Part shown: positions 8,468 through 13,488 of the stretch, piece by piece | Numbering within the stretch: position 1 is the stretch's first letter | How the letters are laid out: each line of letters starts with the position of its first letter | DNA from: a virus | IMG/VR virus record: IMGVR_UViG_3300011252_000355 | Location: 1-40,122 of that record | Length of the DNA: 40,122 nucleotides | Reading direction: 5' to 3' (one strand) | The notes under the pieces: model-generated | Told to the model about the DNA's origin: nothing | What the model saw: the letters and a program-made list of their open reading frames with translations, nothing else | The model's database searches: none | Program-made: the position numbers and the translations under genes

Positions 8468-8605
8468 CCTATCACGCTGCTGGAAATTTATTACTTGGTC
8501 CTGTGGTTTTTGGAGCATTACTCGCGTCACTCATCAAAGACCGAGCCTGAAGAAGTCTCGGCCAGCAAGCTGGTGAGTACCACGGCTAAAGAGATTCATT
8601 CATGA
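8399..8605 (+). CDS. Possible small membrane protein (weak call)
   Basis: A 68-residue frame from a GTG start. It has one strongly hydrophobic stretch (LVLLLGPITLLEIYYLVLWF, about residues 18-37) followed by a polar tail. Its stop is two bases before a hairpin with a T tract, as expected for a real terminated gene, and a single membrane segment would fit a holin- or superinfection-type protein. Against it: no Shine-Dalgarno, the first part overlaps the 18-bp repeat, and another frame of the same DNA is also hydrophobic. I do not recognise the sequence. Confidence 0.22.
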   Translation: MFFKRHVLSLELACLERLVLLLGPITLLEIYYLVLWFLEHYSRHSSKTEPEEVSASKLVSTTAKEIHS

Positions 8606-8606
8606 T

Positions 8607-8637
8607 TGTGCTTCGCGCATTCTTTTTTTCTTTCTTT
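8607..8637 (+). terminator. Short hairpin with T-rich tail
   Basis: TGTGC (8607-8611) pairs with GCGCA (8615-8619) around a TTC loop, with one G-T pair, followed by a run of seven T and further T-rich sequence. It has the shape of a weak rightward intrinsic terminator placed just before the first 31-bp repeat. Confidence 0.4.
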
Positions 8638-8642
8638 GTTAT

Positions 8643-8673
8643 ATTGAGCGGCTAGTCGCCGCCTGCTTCAAAG
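8643..8673. repeat. 31-bp direct repeat, copy 1
   Basis: The 31 bases starting ATTGAGCGGC and ending GCTTCAAAG recur without mismatch at 12095-12125. Each copy contains the small palindrome GCGGC-TAGTC-GCCGC. The two copies bracket the rightward cassette of small genes. Confidence 0.9.
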
Positions 8674-8727
8674 AGAACAAAAGCTTGCACGGCACAGGGC
8701 CGGGGCAATCTTTCGTATGGGCCATCC

Positions 8728-8958
8728 TTACTTCACATTTCCTTTGTGATTTGCTAGACGATCCAAGAAAATCATGGCAAAGTCACATAGCTTGGTTTGC
8801 CAAGGGATGATTTTCTTGAATCCCGCAACGTCTTCCGCATTTTTAGTTTTAAGATGTTTCGGAAGACTAATCACTTGCGCGTCCCGCGCCGAAGAAGACG
8901 GCCTGCCTTGGCCCATAGGACACACGATATTGAATCTATTAAGTTTTTGTAGCCACAA
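8728..8958 (-). CDS. Possible small protein of unknown function (weak call)
   Basis: A 76-residue minus-strand frame with a TTG start. The composition is protein-like, with basic and hydrophobic residues alternating (QVISLPKHLKTKNAEDVAGF, IIPWQTKLCDFAMIFLDRL). The same frame stays open about 15 codons further upstream without a better start. No clear ribosome site is present, and the frame faces away from the rightward genes. A second minus frame at 9394-9585 ends with the similar words RHSLKTKNVA, so these could be decayed copies of one gene. I do not recognise the family. Confidence 0.25.
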   Translation of the reverse strand: MWLQKLNRFNIVCPMGQGRPSSSARDAQVISLPKHLKTKNAEDVAGFKKIIPWQTKLCDFAMIFLDRLANHKGNVK

Positions 8959-8978
8959 AAACGATCCAACATAGTGCG

Positions 8979-9005
8979 CCCCCTGCGTAGCAAGGAGTCA
9001 GGGGG
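8979..9005. other. Hairpin enclosing a GGAG-type sequence
   Basis: CCCCCTG (8979-8985) and CAGGGGG (8999-9005) form a perfect 7-bp GC-rich stem whose 13-base loop contains AAGGAG. The loop would present or hide a ribosome-binding-like sequence, but no good start codon follows at the right distance. Confidence 0.5.
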
Positions 9006-9059
9006 GACTTATTCCAAACCAAGCAAGAAACTGAGTTTATTGTGCAATTCCTTCTCACA

Positions 9060-9094
9060 ACCGTCTAAGCCGATGAAGAATCAGCTTAGACGGT
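9060..9094. other. Strong 11-bp hairpin, possible terminator or RNA element
   Basis: ACCGTCTAAGC (9060-9070) pairs perfectly with GCTTAGACGGT (9084-9094) around a 13-base loop. Downstream on the plus strand the sequence becomes T-rich from about 9113 (TTATTTTTGTTTCTT), too far for a textbook terminator. A structured RNA, a protein-binding dyad or a site-specific recombination site are alternatives. Confidence 0.5.
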
Positions 9095-9190
9095 CGCTCT
9101 CTTCCTTGCTCTTATTTTTGTTTCTTAAAGAATACCCAAAACGCCTTTTAGAAGATTCCTGAACCGGAATCACATTTGTTTGGCGATTGG

Positions 9191-9236
9191 CCCCCGATCT
9201 GTCGTGGGTGGGGCTGCTGTTGGTTTGCATCGGGGG
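9191..9236. other. 8-bp GC-rich inverted repeat with 30-base loop
   Basis: CCCCCGAT (9191-9198) and ATCGGGGG (9229-9236) are perfect complements, extendable by two G-T pairs. With the two hairpins before it, this makes three stable structures within 260 bp. Confidence 0.45.
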
Positions 9237-9547
9237 TTCTTGTTTGGTGCCCCCCTGACGCACAACACACACACAATTTTTCCGTGCGCGACCGACACTC
9301 GGATCGCCGTTCAGAAAATGGGCCTCAAGCATCACATAGTAGCACGATCAAAGAGTGTATAAACGTCGAGAGCTACGGCCCGTCCAAACTGTTTCAGGCA
9401 ACATTTTTTGTTTTTAAGGAATGCCTGCTCCGTGTTTGTACTCCGAGCTTGACCCCCATTTCCTGCCCAGCAAAAACCGGGTCGCACGGCGCACGCAAAA
9501 ATGTGAGTGCGTTGTTTTTCTTAAACTGTTCAGCAATGGAGTATCCA

Positions 9548-10021
9548 ATGGACATCATCGAACTTAAAGACTTCATCCAAGACACCGAGCAAGCCCTTGT
9601 CGATAAGGGGTATCACCGCGTCGAGGTGACCATCCGGTTGGGCGACCAGCGCCTCGACTCATATCGTCGGGAGTTCCATGTTACAATCTGGTCCGCCAAG
9701 ATCGACAAGTTCGGGCACCTTGAGTCCAAAGAGTTCTCCACCCCAAGCCACGAGGTATGTGGTATCGACAGGATGCGCGAGGTCATGATGCAAGCAACCG
9801 CGTTCGTGGCTAACATGCCCTCTATGGAGATCGCGGTCGCCAACACTCCAATCACCACACTGGAGGACGCGGTAGACTCAATATCAACTGTCGGACTTGA
9901 CAGCGGTTCTGATACCGCAGGGTTCGCAGCCGATGAGTTGACCGCAAGCATTCAAGCTGCCGTGGCTAAATACAAAGCCAACCTGCACGGCAACGGGCTG
10001 CTACTAACAGACCAATCCTAA
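9548..10021 (+). CDS. Phage protein of unknown function (first gene of cassette)
   Basis: 157 residues from the ATG at 9548. That start has GGAG at 9538-9541, six bases away, while an in-frame ATG at 9536 has no ribosome site and is itself part of the motif; the frame runs further upstream, but that part is not protein-like. The N-terminal 100 residues look like an alpha/beta domain (VEVTIRLGDQRLDSYRREFH, VTIWSAKIDKFGHLESKEFS). The rest is Ala/Ser/Thr-rich with a final helix (LTASIQAAVAKYKANL). I do not recognise the family. It heads a set of small rightward genes and ends just before a UUCG-like hairpin. Confidence 0.7.
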   Translation: MDIIELKDFIQDTEQALVDKGYHRVEVTIRLGDQRLDSYRREFHVTIWSAKIDKFGHLESKEFSTPSHEVCGIDRMREVMMQATAFVANMPSMEIAVANTPITTLEDAVDSISTVGLDSGSDTAGFAADELTASIQAAVAKYKANLHGNGLLLTDQS

Positions 10022-10029
10022 TTACCAAC

Positions 10030-10049
10030 GCGGGGGCCTCGGCTCCCGC
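10030..10049 (+). other. 8-bp hairpin with CUCG loop
   Basis: GCGGGGGC and GCTCCCGC pair around CTCG, giving a very stable tetraloop hairpin with one G-T pair. It lies between the stop at 10021 and the Shine-Dalgarno of the next gene. A near twin is at 11773-11790. No T tract follows, so mRNA processing, stability or attenuation is more likely than full termination. Confidence 0.6.
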
Positions 10050-10078
10050 ACCATTCAACCAAACTAGGAGACTACACT

Positions 10079-10381
10079 ATGCTAGACGAAATCATCAAGG
10101 CAGAAGCAAACGAGGTCACACTGGCCGACCTCATATGGAAGATTGTCTCAGTCAAAGTAGACGAGGCCATCGAAGCAAAGGTCAGCAAGATTAAGGAAAA
10201 CCTGCCAGACGAGTGGGATGTCTACGATCACTCCTACGAAATCGGTGAGGCTGCACTAGAACACATTACCTCATACGGCGGCTTTACCGAAATGGTTACC
10301 GAAGTACTAGACGAGTACGACTTCTCCGACAAGGAGACGGGCGTTGCGTCAGGCACAACCTTTACGGTCACGGTAGACTGA
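10079..10381 (+). CDS. Small acidic phage protein, unknown
   Basis: 100 residues, strongly acidic (EVTLADLIWKIVSVKVDEAI, EVLDEYDFSDKETG) and mostly helical with a beta-like Thr/Val-rich end. ATG 10079 is preceded by AGGAG at a good distance. Acidic proteins of this size in phage early regions often bind host enzymes or mimic DNA, but there is no specific evidence here. It abuts the next gene with a one-base gap. Unknown family. Confidence 0.75.
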   Translation: MLDEIIKAEANEVTLADLIWKIVSVKVDEAIEAKVSKIKENLPDEWDVYDHSYEIGEAALEHITSYGGFTEMVTEVLDEYDFSDKETGVASGTTFTVTVD

Positions 10382-10382
10382 G

Positions 10383-10646
10383 TTGGCTTGGCTAGACAGC
10401 AACGTCTGGAAGAGAGGGTCGCGGTGGCGGCTCTCTCACACCAACGGAGAGTGGATCATTTCAACCCAGCACAAAACCAAGACCAAGGCATTAGTCGAAG
10501 GTCGGAGGATGCTGCACGAAGGGAGGACCAAACAACTCAACATCTTCAAAGGAGATGGGACATGGGAGGCGTCAGAGGTATCTGATGTCTCAAATGGAAC
10601 ATCCAACCCAATCGCAACAATCAACCTACTGGGAGACAACGTATGA
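10383..10646 (+). CDS. DUF2188-like small protein (TTG start)
   Basis: 87 residues from TTG 10383; no ATG or GTG lies early in the frame and the frame begins one base after the upstream stop, so a coupled TTG start is the best reading. The core RWRLSHTNGEWIISTQH, then TKTKALVEGRRMLHEG and LNIFKGDGTWE, follows the DUF2188 pattern: a Trp/Gly strand pair, a TK-x-A helix with arginines, and a final strand with DG. That domain's biochemical role is unknown. It overlaps the next gene by ATGA. Confidence 0.65.
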   Translation: MAWLDSNVWKRGSRWRLSHTNGEWIISTQHKTKTKALVEGRRMLHEGRTKQLNIFKGDGTWEASEVSDVSNGTSNPIATINLLGDNV

Positions 10647-10822
10647 CTAGACCAACCCCGCAAGAAGCAGGGCAAACGCTTGGCAACGCCATCAAGTTCC
10701 AACTGGAGTTCATGATGCTGATGCTCCACTCAGACCGCCACAGTCAAGCAGCGCAAGCTTATGACCGCATCATCGCACTGTGCGACCAAGCAGGGCAACC
10801 CGTCAGAAAGGACGCAGCATGA
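10643..10822 (+). CDS. Small helical phage protein, unknown
   Basis: A 59-residue gene starting MTRPTPQEAGQTLG. ATG 10643 overlaps the upstream TGA as ATGA and GGGAG sits at 10631-10635. The protein is helical and Gln/Met-rich (FQLEFMMLMLHSDRHS, AAQAYDRIIALCDQAG). It ends in ATGA with the next start at 10819. Coupled overlaps on both sides are the main evidence that it is real. Function unknown. Confidence 0.7.
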   Translation: MTRPTPQEAGQTLGNAIKFQLEFMMLMLHSDRHSQAAQAYDRIIALCDQAGQPVRKDAA

Positions 10823-11016
10823 GGATAGGTGGCTACTACATGAGCGATGTCGGATACGGCCTCAAGGTCGTAGAACACGAGGGAGGCTGGTCATTCTGGC
10901 TGCAGGGTGATGACGCCCAGCAGTTCCGTGACGAGTGGCAAGCGTACAGCGAACGGGTGGACAACGACTTCCGCCACTTCCTGTCAACGCACGAATATGA
11001 CGGGCTATTCAAATGA
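10819..11016 (+). CDS. Small phage protein, unknown
   Basis: 65 residues from ATG 10819, which has AAAGGA seven bases upstream and overlaps the previous stop by ATGA. An in-frame GTG at 10780 would lengthen it by 13 residues but has no ribosome site. The sequence is aromatic-rich (GGYYMSDVGYGLKVVEHEGG, WSFWLQGDDAQQFRDEW), suggesting a small beta sheet followed by a helix. It overlaps the next start as ATGA. I do not recognise it. Confidence 0.7.
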   Translation: MRIGGYYMSDVGYGLKVVEHEGGWSFWLQGDDAQQFRDEWQAYSERVDNDFRHFLSTHEYDGLFK

Positions 11017-11273
11017 GATCGTGGCCCATCTGGAACGAAGTGCTGGCCTGCGTATATGCGTCTAGCAAATCGTATGGCGTGAAAGCAACAGGCGAGGTGA
11101 CGGTCAAGGTCGGCACCTCTGCTAGAAACTCTCACGTATTCCTGCGACACACGACTACGCATCGGGTGTTGGACAACGGAGACCGAGAGTATCGGTTCTA
11201 CCTAGACGGCGAAGTGATCCGTCGAGCGGTTCTAAAGAAAGGGGCTACCGCGATTGAATACATCACTGACTAA
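11013..11273 (+). CDS. Small basic phage protein, unknown
   Basis: 86 residues, basic and beta-rich (GEVTVKVGTSARNSHVFLRH, REYRFYLDGEVIRRAVLKKG). It begins in an ATGA overlap and ends 20 bases inside the following frame. The strand-rich, Arg/Lys-rich make-up would suit nucleic-acid or protein binding, but this is only a composition argument. No family recognised. Confidence 0.7.
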   Translation: MRSWPIWNEVLACVYASSKSYGVKATGEVTVKVGTSARNSHVFLRHTTTHRVLDNGDREYRFYLDGEVIRRAVLKKGATAIEYITD

Positions 11274-11544
11274 GCAACTGGAGCAGCTACCCCTCAAGGA
11301 GCGGCTGCTCTACCTAGAAGAGGCGTTGCGGGACAACCGCAGCGTTTCTCGACAGTACACAAAGCTGATCGACTACTACCAACAACAAGCGGTCGATCAG
11401 GGGCTGGCAACGTGGGTCTACAAACCATCAAGAGAGCTTGCCCCAACCAAAGATCAGTTCGTTGGCCTCTTCGGTCAAGGGGCCTTCGATCAAGTAAAAC
11501 GTTCATCTAAACCAGAAAGGGACCTAATATGGCTCATCAAATAG
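11254..11544 (+). CDS. Small helical phage protein (TTG start)
   Basis: 96 residues from TTG 11254, the earliest plausible start, overlapping the upstream gene by 20 bases with AAAGAAAGGGG before it. The first half is a charged helix (QLEQLPLKERLLYLEEALRD, a possible coiled coil). The second half includes a globular-looking YTKLIDYYQQQAVDQG segment and APTKDQFVGLFGQGAFDQV. The next gene starts 16 bases before its stop. Unknown function. Confidence 0.65.
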   Translation: MNTSLTKQLEQLPLKERLLYLEEALRDNRSVSRQYTKLIDYYQQQAVDQGLATWVYKPSRELAPTKDQFVGLFGQGAFDQVKRSSKPERDLIWLIK

Positions 11545-11765
11545 ACTTCATCGACTTCGGCACGTTCTGCGCGGACGAGATCAGGGAGTACTACGACAGG
11601 CATCCTGATCTCTCAATCCTCACCTACGCAGGCATGCTGGGCCTGACAGGTGGCGAACTCAAAGACATCCTCATGACAGATGGGTCAGCCATCGACAAAG
11701 AGGAAGAAAAGACAGCGCAGCTAATGTTCGAGGAGGCAGACGAAACCTTCGGCGCAGATATCTAA
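11529..11765 (+). CDS. Small acidic phage protein, unknown
   Basis: 78 residues, acidic, with a likely helix-turn-helix-sized centre (YYDRHPDLSILTYAGMLGLT, then GGELKDILM) and an acidic tail (KEEEKTAQLMFEEADETF). The centre could be a small DNA-binding fold but lacks basic residues. ATG 11529 lies in the upstream gene with AAAGGGA before it. It ends shortly before a UUCG hairpin. Unknown. Confidence 0.7.
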   Translation: MAHQIDFIDFGTFCADEIREYYDRHPDLSILTYAGMLGLTGGELKDILMTDGSAIDKEEEKTAQLMFEEADETFGADI

Positions 11766-11772
11766 ACTAAAC

Positions 11773-11790
11773 GGGGGGCTTCGGCTCCCC
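11773..11790 (+). other. 7-bp hairpin with UUCG loop
   Basis: GGGGGGC and GCTCCCC pair around TTCG, a classic super-stable tetraloop, eight bases after a stop codon. The hairpin and its flank closely resemble 10030-10049: both read G-rich arm, (C/T)TCG, then GCTCCC, followed by a Shine-Dalgarno and a new gene. Confidence 0.65.
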
Positions 11791-11809
11791 ACCACACGGA
11801 GAAACTACC

Positions 11810-12049
11810 ATGAAATATAGAGTTGTCGTAGACCTCGGATGGCATGAAGCAGATAACCCCGAGCAAGCTATTCAGACTGCAACGTCCCAAAAATATAAAC
11901 CAGAACAAATGGGATACCTCGCGGCGAGTGAACATAGGATCATCAAAACTCAAAGCAAACACATTAAATGCTCAAGCAGCGACTGCATCGAACAATCTAA
12001 AGAGGACATGTGGGCCGCATATGAACTAAACGCACCGTGGGAATGGTAG
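11810..12049 (+). CDS. Small phage protein, last gene of cassette, unknown
   Basis: 79 residues starting MKYRVVVDLGWHEADNPEQA. ATG 11810 has CGGAG at a suitable distance. The first part has the strand-then-helix layout of a small binding domain (YRVVVDLGWHEADNPEQAIQ). The later part has two Cys in HIKCSSSDCIE and ends with Trp residues. No family is recognised. It is followed by a hairpin, the second 31-bp repeat and a two-way terminator, closing the cassette. Confidence 0.7.
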   Translation: MKYRVVVDLGWHEADNPEQAIQTATSQKYKPEQMGYLAASEHRIIKTQSKHIKCSSSDCIEQSKEDMWAAYELNAPWEW

Positions 12050-12055
12050 AAAGCA

Positions 12056-12078
12056 GGTGGTCCCAATCAGGGGCCACC
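12056..12078 (+). other. 9-bp hairpin after the last cassette gene
   Basis: GGTGGTCCC and GGGGCCACC pair with one T-G mismatch around AATCA. It sits just after the stop at 12049 and before the 31-bp repeat. No T tract follows directly. Confidence 0.5.
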
Positions 12079-12094
12079 GCATAACTCAAGAAAA

Positions 12095-12125
12095 ATTGAG
12101 CGGCTAGTCGCCGCCTGCTTCAAAG
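12095..12125. repeat. 31-bp direct repeat, copy 2
   Basis: Identical over 31 bases to 8643-8673 and in the same orientation. It lies in the non-coding stretch between the rightward cassette and the convergent nuclease gene. The distance between copies is 3452 bp. Confidence 0.9.
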
Positions 12126-12162
12126 GCTAAGAAAATTGAGTGCTGCGCACACTTTATTTTTA

Positions 12163-12207
12163 AAAACCAACAGCACACGCTCCTTCGTCGCATGTGCTGT
12201 TGGTTTT
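12163..12207. terminator. Bidirectional terminator between convergent genes
   Basis: AAAACCAACAGCACA (12163-12177) pairs perfectly over 15 bases with TGTGCTGTTGGTTTT (12193-12207). The stem ends in A on the left and T on the right, so each strand's transcript gets a hairpin with a U tract. It separates the rightward cassette (ending 12049) from the leftward nuclease gene, whose stop codon overlaps the right arm. Confidence 0.85.
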
Positions 12208-12661
12208 AGTACGCGGATTCCGCGCCGGAAGCCGCAAGACTTGGTTGGAAGCCGCAAGATTCCGATAACCGAATGAACATCCGAGGCCGAAGGTCCACGA
12301 ATAACTCACCAAAACTGCCGTATCGGTTGCAGCAATCGCTCTTGATGCCCGTATCAAGAGCCTTGGACCCGTCACAACCGTCAAATAAAAGAAGCCCCTT
12401 GCTAAGGGGGTCTTTGACCAAGATGTAATTCAAGCCCCCACGCGCCCAATATGCGGCATTCCACGCAATTTGATTGGACGTCAATTTTATCCGGTTACCA
12501 GAAGACACTTTTAGCTCTACCCAAAAGGGTATTCCCTGCCAGATTACATGTACATCGGGTACTCCACCCCCATGCTTGTTCTCAATCCTTGTTGCAAACG
12601 TCTTTTTCGGCAGTGATTTCCTCATTGTATTCCAAAAGTTCGCCTCCGGTCCCTTGCTCAT
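12206..12661 (-). CDS. VRR-NUC-like PD-(D/E)xK nuclease
   Basis: 151 residues whose first 75 match the VRR-NUC/Holliday-junction-resolvase-like PD-(D/E)xK core: Glu27 in RIENKHGGG, the GVPD motif (Asp36), VELKV (Glu49, Lys51) and Gln64 in SNQIAWN. Phages use such enzymes to resolve branched replication products before packaging or to cut host DNA. The C-terminal 70 residues are less conserved-looking; the DNA there has a 13-bp direct repeat (12227-12239 and 12247-12259). ATG 12661 has AAGGA eight bases upstream, so the 80-bp overlap with the upstream terminase small subunit gene appears real. Sharing a unit with terS suggests a role linked to packaging. Confidence 0.8.
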   Translation of the reverse strand: MSKGPEANFWNTMRKSLPKKTFATRIENKHGGGVPDVHVIWQGIPFWVELKVSSGNRIKLTSNQIAWNAAYWARGGLNYILVKDPLSKGLLLFDGCDGSKALDTGIKSDCCNRYGSFGELFVDLRPRMFIRLSESCGFQPSLAASGAESAY

Positions 12662-13139
12662 CGGTTACATCCTTGTACTCGGCCTCAATATCAAACGCTT
12701 GCGGGTATTTTTTCTGCAGATCAGCAAGCCGACCAACAATTTCATCCCGCGACAGTTGATCTATTGTATTTATATTCTCCCTACGGTCTACTGTCAGGCC
12801 CCCCAAAGCTGATCTAATTTTCTCAGCGTTGATTGCTGCAGAATATTGTCCATCATCTTCTGCCCCACGGGATAGCTTTGAGAGCCGTTCAAGCTGGCCC
12901 ATGATGGTGACACCATATCGCCTCTCTCTTTCCTCCCTGAGTTCCTTCACCCGTTCCACAACATGCGGGAAATCACGCCCGTTAAGCAACACAGTGGCCT
13001 GTTTACTAGACAGGCGGTACGCATATCCGGCCTTCCTTGCGCTTTCAGTATTTGTATAGATGCCTTCTGCAACATGCTTGGCAAACGTCTCTTGCCGTGT
13101 TGTCAGAGTAGGACGATGTTTACCCGTTTCTCGTGCCAT
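12582..13139 (-). CDS. terS: Terminase small subunit-like protein
   Basis: 185 residues. The N-terminal segment TTRQETFAKHVAEGIYTNTE, then SARKAGYAYR and later QATVLLNGRDFPHVVERVKE, is the Terminase_2 small-subunit pattern: a helix-turn-helix that binds the packaging site. A central helical region (QYSAAINAEKIRSALGGLTV) would make the oligomeric ring, and the acidic C-terminus would contact TerL. Length is normal. The gene is the first of a short leftward unit that starts beside the octamer array; TerL is about 10 kb to the left. A role as a general DNA-binding regulator is the main alternative. Confidence 0.75.
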   Translation of the reverse strand: MARETGKHRPTLTTRQETFAKHVAEGIYTNTESARKAGYAYRLSSKQATVLLNGRDFPHVVERVKELREERERRYGVTIMGQLERLSKLSRGAEDDGQYSAAINAEKIRSALGGLTVDRRENINTIDQLSRDEIVGRLADLQKKYPQAFDIEAEYKDVTDEQGTGGELLEYNEEITAEKDVCNKD

Positions 13140-13488
13140 ATAACCCCCAAATCAGTGTAATCAGTTTGTACTCACTGTACTCATTTTCACAGAGAAAGAC
13201 CAGTTAAAGGTAGTCCGGCACAACCATAGCGGGAAGCCAAAGTGTCAATTAAAGACCTTTTCCAGAGGTTTTGTACTCATTGTACTCACCCTGTAATCAC
13301 CTAGGGCAGGCTTAGTCCATGTTCTAAAAGGATATTTGTTAGGCTGAGTACATGATTACAAATAATACAGGATTTTTTTTCATTTTTTTTTTTTTTTAAT
13401 TTATCTGGAAAAAGGTCTTTACGTGCTCTTGTAATCACTAACGTACTATGCCATATGAATAAGGTATCATCATTTATGGAGGTTTACG
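13140..13488. promoter_or_regulatory. Divergent control region with nine TGTA(C/A)TCA octamers
   Basis: No gene lies here. Plus-strand octamers: TGTAATCA at 13156, 13292 and 13430; TGTACTCA at 13167, 13176, 13272 and 13281. Minus-strand octamers: TGTACTCA at 13345-13352 and TGTAATCA at 13353-13360. The first two triplets have mirrored order and spacing (11 then 9; 9 then 11). A T-rich tract (T8-CA-T15) lies at 13373-13397. AAAGACCTTTTCCAGA (13251-13266) has an inverted partner with one extra base at 13404-13420. A leftward -35 TTGACA is at 13243-13248 on the minus strand, with TATGGT 14 bases downstream. GGAGG precedes the ATG at 13489. Consistent with a repressor/activator array or an iteron-type origin. 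Confidence 0.8.

Larger units (their letters stand above)
8154..9547. other. 1.4-kb largely non-coding, hairpin-rich junction
   Basis: This gap lies between a leftward late unit and a rightward small-gene cassette, in a genome where other gaps are mostly below 60 bp. I see a dyad at 8172-8194 over a possible leftward -10, an 18-bp periodic repeat (8378-8467), a hairpin plus T tract (8607-8637), one copy of the 31-bp repeat (8643-8673), and three long-stem hairpins (8979-9005, 9060-9094, 9191-9236). Open frames exist on both strands, but only two (8399-8605 plus, 8728-8958 minus) look at all protein-like. A weak rightward -10 (TATAAA near 9357) has no good -35. No tRNA or tmRNA fold was recognised. 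Possible roles are packaging site, origin, regulatory RNA or decayed genes. Confidence 0.7.

Noticed and set aside
8643-8673. CRISPR repeat
   Set aside because: Only two copies exist, 3.4 kb apart, with genes between them; no spacer-repeat array or cas gene.
9176-9547. Extended N-terminus of the first cassette gene
   Set aside because: The added 124 residues are not protein-like, cover a GC-rich hairpin and lack a ribosome site, while GGAG precedes the ATG at 9548.
8154-9547. tRNA or tmRNA gene
   Set aside because: No T-arm-like GTTCGA-type segment with matching acceptor stem was found; the hairpins do not form a cloverleaf.
12227-12259. 13-bp direct repeat in the nuclease gene as a mobile-element trace
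   Set aside because: Two short copies 20 bp apart inside one frame without flanking features; more likely simple slippage.
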